Positions 53,462 through 59,169 of a stretch of DNA of 59,169 nucleotides are shown piece after piece. Source of the stretch: Caballeronia mineralivorans PML1(12) (GTDB lineage: Bacteria; Pseudomonadota; Gammaproteobacteria; Burkholderiales; Burkholderiaceae); contig NZ_AEJF01000221.1 of NCBI RefSeq assembly GCF_001028175.1, forward strand, positions 1 to 59,169, given 5' to 3'. The notes below the pieces were generated by a model. The model was given only the letters and a program-made list of their open reading frames with translations, ran no database searches and was not told where the DNA came from. The position numbers were made by a program, and so were the translations under genes. Positions within the stretch are counted from its first letter, which is position 1, and each line of letters starts with the position of its first letter.

Positions 53462-54694
53462 ATGAAAAACCGAATCCGCTTGTCGTTGCTTTGCGCCGTG
53501 ATGAGCTTCGCCGCCACCGTCCATGCGGGAACATTGATGGTCAACATGGCATTCAAAGGGGCGAACCAGCGCGCATTCTGGGAGAACACAATCGCCGAAT
53601 TCGAAAAGGCCAACCCTGACGTCAAGGTCAAGATAGCCTACATCGAGGAAGAGACCTACAAGGTCCAGCTTCCCGGCTGGTTGATTTCCGAGGCGCCCGA
53701 TGTCGTCAGGTGGCATGAAGGCGAGCGGATGCGTTACTACGTCGAGCGCGGTTTGCTGGAAGACCTCTCGCCGGACTGGCGGAAGAACGGCTGGAATGCG
53801 AGCTTTGCCTCCCTGAAAGATCCGTCGTCGTACCAAGGCAAACAGTACGCCTTGCCGACAGACTACTTTTCCTGGGGTGTTTTCTACAGAAAGGATCTGT
53901 TCGCGAAGGTGGGGATTCAGGGTGAGCCGCAGACGTGGGCTGAATTCCTCGATGACTGCAAGAAGCTCAAAGCGGCCGGCATTGCGCCGATCGCCGTTGG
54001 CGGCCGCGATTCATGGCCGCTCGCCGCATGGTTCGACTACCTCGATCTGCGCATCAACGGCTATGCATTTCACATGCAACTGATGGACGGAAAAATCCCC
54101 TATACCGATGCGCGCGTGAAGAAGGTGTACGAGGCGTGGAAGGTGCTGATCGACAACAAATATTTTGTCGACAACGGACTGTCCTACACGCTCGATTCCG
54201 CTCAGCCTCTGCTGATCCAGGGTCAGGCGGCGATGATGCTGATGGGCTCGTTCATCTCCGCTGGGCTGCCCGATACGGTCAAGACGCAGACGGGATATTT
54301 CCAGTTCCCAGTTGTCGATCCCAAGATTCCTGTGGCTGAAGACGGCTCTGCGGACTGCCTCAACATTCCTGCCAAAGCGAAGAATAAAGCTGATGCACGA
54401 CGCTTCATCGCGTTTGTCGGCACGCCTGAAATCGAAGGACGTCTTGCCAAGGCATTCGGGTCGCTGCCGGCCAACAATCAAGCATCGGTCGCGGACGATC
54501 CATTTACCAAGAAGGGTTTCGCGATCCTGTCTAATACCAAGGGCGGCATTGCCCAGTTCTACGATCGCGACATGACAAAGGAAATGGCGGACGAAGGCAT
54601 GAAGGGCATGCAGCGGTTCTTCAGCGACCCGTCGAAGCTCGATCAGGTGCTGGCTCACCTCGAAGAGACCCGCATGCGCATCTACAAAAAATGA
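53462..54694 (+). CDS. Sugar ABC transporter substrate-binding protein (CUT1)
   Basis: 410 residues from ATG 53462 (CAGGAGACAAACC upstream; the frame opens further back but overlaps the ATPase). Signal peptide LLCAVMSFAATVHAG. The SBP_bac_1 fold shows FEKANPDVKVKIAYIEEETYKVQ, PTDYFSWGVFYRKDLFAKVGI, GQAAMMLMGSFISAG and the C-terminal hinge helices. With a GH42 enzyme downstream, the ligand is probably a beta-galactoside oligosaccharide. Confidence 0.92.
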   Translation: MKNRIRLSLLCAVMSFAATVHAGTLMVNMAFKGANQRAFWENTIAEFEKANPDVKVKIAYIEEETYKVQLPGWLISEAPDVVRWHEGERMRYYVERGLLEDLSPDWRKNGWNASFASLKDPSSYQGKQYALPTDYFSWGVFYRKDLFAKVGIQGEPQTWAEFLDDCKKLKAAGIAPIAVGGRDSWPLAAWFDYLDLRINGYAFHMQLMDGKIPYTDARVKKVYEAWKVLIDNKYFVDNGLSYTLDSAQPLLIQGQAAMMLMGSFISAGLPDTVKTQTGYFQFPVVDPKIPVAEDGSADCLNIPAKAKNKADARRFIAFVGTPEIEGRLAKAFGSLPANNQASVADDPFTKKGFAILSNTKGGIAQFYDRDMTKEMADEGMKGMQRFFSDPSKLDQVLAHLEETRMRIYKK

Positions 54695-54792
54695 TGTACG
54701 ACTACCCGGCGCCACTGCACGCCCGGGAAGCGATCGATTAATCAACGTTTAGCCAACGCAGCGCGCCTCGGCGCGCGTTACCGAGCTTCATC

Positions 54793-55668
54793 ATGTCCGC
54801 ATCCATCAGTGCGTCTCCACTCGCGCGCCGCCGCCGGCGCTCGGCGCTGCTGTTCCTCGCGCCCGCTTGTGCGATGTTCTTAATCTATGTGATCTACCCG
54901 ATCTTCAGCAGCATCGTGCTGAGCTTTTACGATTGGGACGGAGTCGGGGCACGAACCTTCGTAGGGCTTGCGAACTACCGCGAACTGCTTCATTCCGATA
55001 CGTTTTTTACGGCGCTGCAGAACAACGTGCTCTGGCTCGCCCTGCTATTGCTGGCGCCGCCCATCGGATTGCTGCTTGCGCTCTATTTGAATCAGAAGGT
55101 ACGCGGCATCCGGATCGTCAAGTCATTGTTCTTTTCGCCGTTCGTCGTGTCGGGTGTTGTCATCGGCCTCGTCTTTAGCTGGTTCTACGACCCCTCGTTC
55201 GGTTTGCTGAAGGTACTGATCGGGCACGGTGTGCCGGTGCTCGGCGACGAGCATATGGCCACGCCCGGGATCATTGTTGCCGCGCTCTGGGTGCAGATTC
55301 CATTCTGCATGATTCTGTTCCTGACCAGCCTGACCGGGATCAATCCCGAAGTCATAGAGGCTGGACGGCTGGAAGGTGCCCGTGGCTGGTCCCTGCTTTG
55401 GCACGTGGTGCTGCCCCAGTTGCGCCCGGCGACCTTCATGGCGATCACGCTGACCGTGATAGGCGCGTTACGGAGCTTCGACCTGATTTCGGTCATGACG
55501 GGCGGCGGTCCCTTCGACAGTTCGACTGTCCTTGCTTACTTCATGTACGACCAGGCGATCAAATACTTCCGCTACGGCTATTCAGCCGCGATCGCAGTCG
55601 TGTTGTTCCTCGTCATGCTGGTCTTCATCGTCTATCAGCTGCGGCGCTTGCTGCGCTCGGACAATTGA
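54793..55668 (+). CDS. Sugar ABC transporter permease 1 (MalF/UgpA type)
   Basis: 291 residues, six predicted helices after a basic N-terminus (ARRRRRSALLFLAPACAMFLIYVIYPI). The EAA loop EAGRLEGARGWSLLWHVVLPQLRP is the ATPase contact. Starts 98 bases after the binding protein; start codon supported by family N-terminus rather than by a strong ribosome site. Confidence 0.92.
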   Translation: MSASISASPLARRRRRSALLFLAPACAMFLIYVIYPIFSSIVLSFYDWDGVGARTFVGLANYRELLHSDTFFTALQNNVLWLALLLLAPPIGLLLALYLNQKVRGIRIVKSLFFSPFVVSGVVIGLVFSWFYDPSFGLLKVLIGHGVPVLGDEHMATPGIIVAALWVQIPFCMILFLTSLTGINPEVIEAGRLEGARGWSLLWHVVLPQLRPATFMAITLTVIGALRSFDLISVMTGGGPFDSSTVLAYFMYDQAIKYFRYGYSAAIAVVLFLVMLVFIVYQLRRLLRSDN

Positions 55669-55682
55669 TTCAGGAGCATCCC

Positions 55683-56534
55683 ATGTATCCCTTGCCGGTT
55701 GCCAGCTGGAAACCATCGAATCGGGTGCTGTACAAGATCTCTTTACCCGTTGCGTTGATCATCTGGTTGTTGCCCTTGTTAGCCGTGCTGCTCACCTCCA
55801 TCCGCTCCTCCGACGAGTTGATGCATGGCAACTACTGGGGGTGGCCGCATGACTTCGCCGCGTTCCAGAACTACCGGACCGTGCTGGTCGACTCGCCGAT
55901 GCTCCACTACGCATGGAACAGTTGCCTCATCACGTTTCCGTCGGTGTTCGGTGCGATCGTACTTTCCGCCATGGCAGGTTTTGCTTTGGCAACGTATCCG
56001 TTCAAGGGCAACGCGGCCGTTCTGGCGACCTTCGTAGCCGGCAACTTCGTGCCGATCCAGATTCTGATGATCCCGGTACGCGACCTGACCCTGAGGCTCG
56101 GACTGTTCAACACGGTCGCTGGGCTCATCCTGTTTCATCTCTCCTTTCAGACGGGTTTTTGCACCTTGTTTCTGCGCAACTTCATCAAGGAGTTGCCGTA
56201 CGAACTCGTCGAAGCGGCCCGGGTTGAGGGCGCCACGGAATGGCAGCTGTTCTACAAGATCGTGCTGCCGTTAATCCGGCCCGCACTTGCCGCGCTTGCA
56301 GTCCTCGTTTTCACGTTCGTGTGGAATGACTATTTCTGGGCGTTGTGTCTCACGCAGGGTGATGACGCCGCACCGCTGACGGTCGGGGTCGCCGCATTGA
56401 AGGGACAGTGGACCACCTCGTGGAACCTCGTCTCGGCAGGTTCGTTGCTGGCGGCACTGCCGTCCGTCGCGATCTTCTTCGCCATGCAAAAGCATTTTGT
56501 GGCGGGACTCACGTTTGGCGCTACCAAGGGCTGA
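55683..56534 (+). CDS. Sugar ABC transporter permease 2 (MalG/UgpE type)
   Basis: 283 residues from ATG 55683, nine bases after CAGGAG and 14 bases past permease 1. Six helices; EAA loop EAARVEGATEWQLFYKIVLPLIRP. Upstream codons in frame belong to a shadow of permease 1. Confidence 0.92.
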   Translation: MYPLPVASWKPSNRVLYKISLPVALIIWLLPLLAVLLTSIRSSDELMHGNYWGWPHDFAAFQNYRTVLVDSPMLHYAWNSCLITFPSVFGAIVLSAMAGFALATYPFKGNAAVLATFVAGNFVPIQILMIPVRDLTLRLGLFNTVAGLILFHLSFQTGFCTLFLRNFIKELPYELVEAARVEGATEWQLFYKIVLPLIRPALAALAVLVFTFVWNDYFWALCLTQGDDAAPLTVGVAALKGQWTTSWNLVSAGSLLAALPSVAIFFAMQKHFVAGLTFGATKG

Positions 56535-56549
56535 ATGCTTCCGCTCCGG

Positions 56550-56571
56550 GCCGGATGCTTTTGCATCCGGC
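56550..56571 (+). promoter_or_regulatory. Intercistronic hairpin between permease and GH42
   Basis: GCCGGATGC-TTTT-GCATCCGGC, a perfect nine-base stem with a four-base loop, 15 bases after the permease stop and 28 before the GH42 start. No T tract follows, so partial termination or 3' end protection of the transporter mRNA is more likely than full termination. Confidence 0.5.
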
Positions 56572-56598
56572 GCCTATCAATCAAATCAGGAAACGTTT

Positions 56599-58589
56599 AT
56601 GAAGGTCGGTGTCGATTATTACCCCGAGCATTGGGATCGGGCGATCTGGGAAGAAGACGCGGCGCGCATGCAGGCTGCGGGGATCACCCTTGTGCGGCTG
56701 GCAGAATTCGCCTGGTCGCGTCTGGAACCGACCGAAGGTCAGTTCGACTTCGCATGGCTCGACGATGCGATCGACATTCTCGGTCAGCATGACATTCAGG
56801 TGGTCATCGGTACGCCGACCGCGACACCGCCCAACTGGCTGGTAGTGAAGTGTCCTGACGTCCTGCCACTGGATAACAAGCGCCAGCCGGTCTATCCCGG
56901 CGTACGGCTGCACCGCTGTTACAACAGTCCGTCGTTGCGCCGGTACACCCGGGTCATCGTTGAAAAAATGGCGAGACACTACGGCAAGAATCCGCACGTC
57001 GTTGGATGGCAAACCGACAACGAGATGATTGGCAACGACAGTCACAGCGACGCCGCCATCAGCGACTTTCGTCTTTGGTTGCAAAAAAATACGGCGACCT
57101 CGAAACAATGAACCGGGAGTGGGGCACGGTTGTCTGGAGCGGCGAGTACAGCGACTGGTCCCAGGTGAGCACGCCGCTGGGCGGCTCACCGTATATGAAC
57201 CCGTCTTACCTGCTCGACTACAAGCGATTTTGTTCGGACTCCGTGGCGGATTTCAACCGGTTCCAGGCGCACATCATTCGCGAGCATTGCAGCGGGCAGT
57301 TCATCACGCATAACCTGTGGGGTTACCCGGTCGTCAACGATTACTACGACTTGTTCGACAGCATGGATTTCGCGTCGGTCGATTATTACCCGAGCACCGA
57401 TCTCGCCAACGACAGCAAATCACGCGTCTATCACGGCGCTTTGACGCATGACCTCACACGCGGCCTCAAACAAAAAAACTTCTGGGTGATGGAGCAATTG
57501 AGCGGCACGCCGGGTTGTTGGCATCCCATGTCACGGATGCCCTATCCGGGGATGATTCGCGCGCACGCGTGGCAAAGTGTTTCGCGTGGCGCGGATGCCA
57601 TCGTTCAGTTTCGATGGCGCACGGCTCGCATTGGCGCCGAACAGTTCTGGCACGGCTTGCACGACCATCACGGCAAGCCGGGGCGACGCTTCGACGAGTT
57701 CGTCCGATTCAGCGAAGAGGCGCGGAAGGTGTCGCCTCTGCTGGATGGGACGACCGTGGTCAATGACGTCGCGATTCTGTTCTCGCACGAACAACTCAAT
57801 GCGTTGACGATCCAGCCGCAATCGGACGGATTCGATTATCTTGCCAACCTCAAGCAAATACATCGCGCGTTCCTCAGGCTCGGCGTAGGTACTGACGTGA
57901 TAAATTGGACGTCCAATATCCAACGCTACAAACTGATCGTCGCGCCGTTCCTGTTTCTCGTCAACGACGACATCGTCAAGACGCTGACCGACTACGTGGC
58001 GGGAGGAGGAACGTTGGTCCTGACCTCCCGGACCGGTGTCAAGAACATGAACAACGTGTGCCTGCCGACGCAGCTTCCCGGACCGTTGAGCGAGCTTGCC
58101 GGCGTGCTGGTCGATGAATATGACCCGGTCGGCCATGACACGCAGTTCGTTGCGCTCGGTGACGACAAAACGTTCAAATGCGCGCAGTGGTGCGATGTCC
58201 TCACACCGACTACGGCCGGGACGGTGGGCACCTACGCGAGCGAGTTCTTTGCCGCGCGGTCTGCCGTGACGAGAAACCGCTTTGGCAAGGGGGTGACCTA
58301 CTACCTCGGCACGGTACTGGAGGATGAAGGATACAAGGTATGGTTTGAAGGGATTTTGACTGACCTGAACATCGTGGTCATGGCGCATCTCCCCGCAGGA
58401 GTTGAGGTCTCCGTAAGGACCGACGGCGAGCGGCGTCTTCTTTTCGTGCTCAACCTGACCAAGAGCGAGCAGGTCGTCGAGCTGCCGGAAGGGGACTATC
58501 AAAACGTGCTGAGTCACCTTGTTGCACCGAGGCGTTTAGTACTGGAGGCCATGGGCGTCGAGATCCTGCAGGCCGTCGGCAAGATCTAG
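56599..58589 (+). pseudogene. GH42 beta-galactosidase, frame broken at an A7 tract
   Basis: ATG 56599 follows CAGGAAACG. The first 171 codons read KVGVDYYPEHWDRAIWEEDA to the acid/base Glu142 (WQTDNEMIGN), then FRLWLQKN and a stop at 57109-57111. From the A7 run (57083-57089) the -1 frame continues KKYGDLETMNREWG to 58589, with the nucleophile Glu near 299 (FWVMEQLSGTPGCW), the trimerisation domain and the C-terminal beta domain. Restored, it is about 663 residues, normal for GH42, which cleaves beta-galactosides. Slippage at A7, one missing base in the assembly, or a true lesion are all possible. Neither half is active alone because the two catalytic Glu are separated. Confidence 0.88.
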
Positions 58590-59169
58590 CGCGGCGTTCG
58601 TCCGCAATTCGCTTGCGCCTTAACACGCCTGTCGGTTACCGGAGGTGCGACTGTTACTGAACGCGTGAGTCGATGCATTGATCGCTACGATGGTGCCTAA
58701 AATTGGCGGTAGCCAATCATGCAATACCTCGATTTCAGTGCACTTTACAATCCCGTCAGCTAAATCCCGTGAGCGAAAATGTGCTTTTCAGAAAAATTGC
58801 GCGAGCAGCCCGGTAAAACCGGTGTGTGAACCGGGTGCGAACGCGGTGCAACGCTGACACCAAACATGAAAGCGCAGGACTCCTCCTAGTTGACGCAGAT
58901 GCGGACCTGTGCGTCGCCCAGTAAGTACAAAAGTGTAGCGCGTGAACAAAGGGTGCGCTTCGCGGATAAATAAAATTCGTATCCCGGACGAATAGAAAAA
59001 CAAACGCCGAAGCATCGCTGTAGCGCCAGATGCGGACAGCGAGAGACCGCCGGATACAAACCTTGCGCGATGCCGTGAAGATGGAAGAATTAACCGGCGG
59101 CATCGCACGTTAGGAAAATCGACGCGGAGAACGTGGGTGGCTAATCCGTTCCAGGCTCAAGAATTAAGA
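58590..59169. other. Right-hand edge without recognisable genes
   Basis: Two overlapping Arg/Ser-rich minus-strand frames are unlike proteins. CAGATGCGGAC occurs twice (near 58897 and 59025). No terminator with a T tract was found after the GH42 gene. Confidence 0.45.

Noticed and set aside
58756..59108. Two overlapping minus-strand frames near the right edge
   Set aside because: Arg/Ser-rich, overlapping in different frames, no recognisable fold or ribosome site.
1..59169. CRISPR arrays, tRNA/rRNA genes and riboswitches
   Set aside because: Looked for regular spaced repeats, cloverleaf arms and known leader motifs; none could be supported.

Overview
The window is GC-rich accessory DNA from a beta-proteobacterium, most likely Burkholderiaceae (Paraburkholderia, Caballeronia or a relative). 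This is inferred from gene content: many LysR regulators each next to one or two oxidoreductases, a P4-type integrase, IS6 remnants, and sugar ABC cassettes. No tRNA, rRNA or CRISPR array was seen.

Layout. (a) 1-2.9 kb: 3' part of a GH94 cyclic-glucan-synthase-like gene, an unknown gene and a broken IS6 transposase. (b) 2.9-8.5 kb: the most interesting block, a PQQ alcohol oxidation module. It holds a quinoprotein dehydrogenase with a lanthanide-type WDYDG site, a periplasmic binding protein fused to cytochrome c, a 24-residue pqqA missed by length-limited gene calling, and an AcoR/BmoR-like sigma54 activator. Dehydrogenase and pqqA each have a -24/-12 promoter and share a 17-bp upstream element, so they look like one regulon. 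(c) 8.7-10.8 kb: debris of an integrase, a cyclase, an NmrA-like protein and an SDR. (d) 10.9-16.6 kb: LysR, pirin, DoxX, frameshifted pirin, AKR, MDR oxidoreductase and a decayed flavin reductase. (e) 16.7-22.2 kb: an MlaC-like protein, then a winged-helix/solute-binding fusion regulator divergent from a sugar-binding protein, a Hyi-like isomerase and a Gfo/Idh/MocA dehydrogenase. (f) 22.2-33 kb: a BcsL/CelD-like acetyltransferase; LysR with a Tat-exported serine hydrolase; LysR with an SDR; a leaderless ArsR with an AHSA1 protein; GST; DUF899; NnrU. (g) 33.2-37.1 kb: LysR, a COG4091-type SAF dehydrogenase and an ACS-family MFS transporter. (h) 37.9-50.6 kb: two GGDEF-EAL proteins, an AraC regulator with a pseudo-receiver, an unknown membrane protein, a class 3 lipase, and a TetR-SDR-MDR operon with two matching operators. 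(i) 51-58.6 kb: a LacI-controlled sugar ABC transporter and a GH42 beta-galactosidase whose frame breaks at an A7 tract.

Three genes (second pirin, flavin reductase, GH42) carry single frameshifts, so genuine decay, slippage and assembly error must be kept apart. Functions come from motif reading, without database searches.
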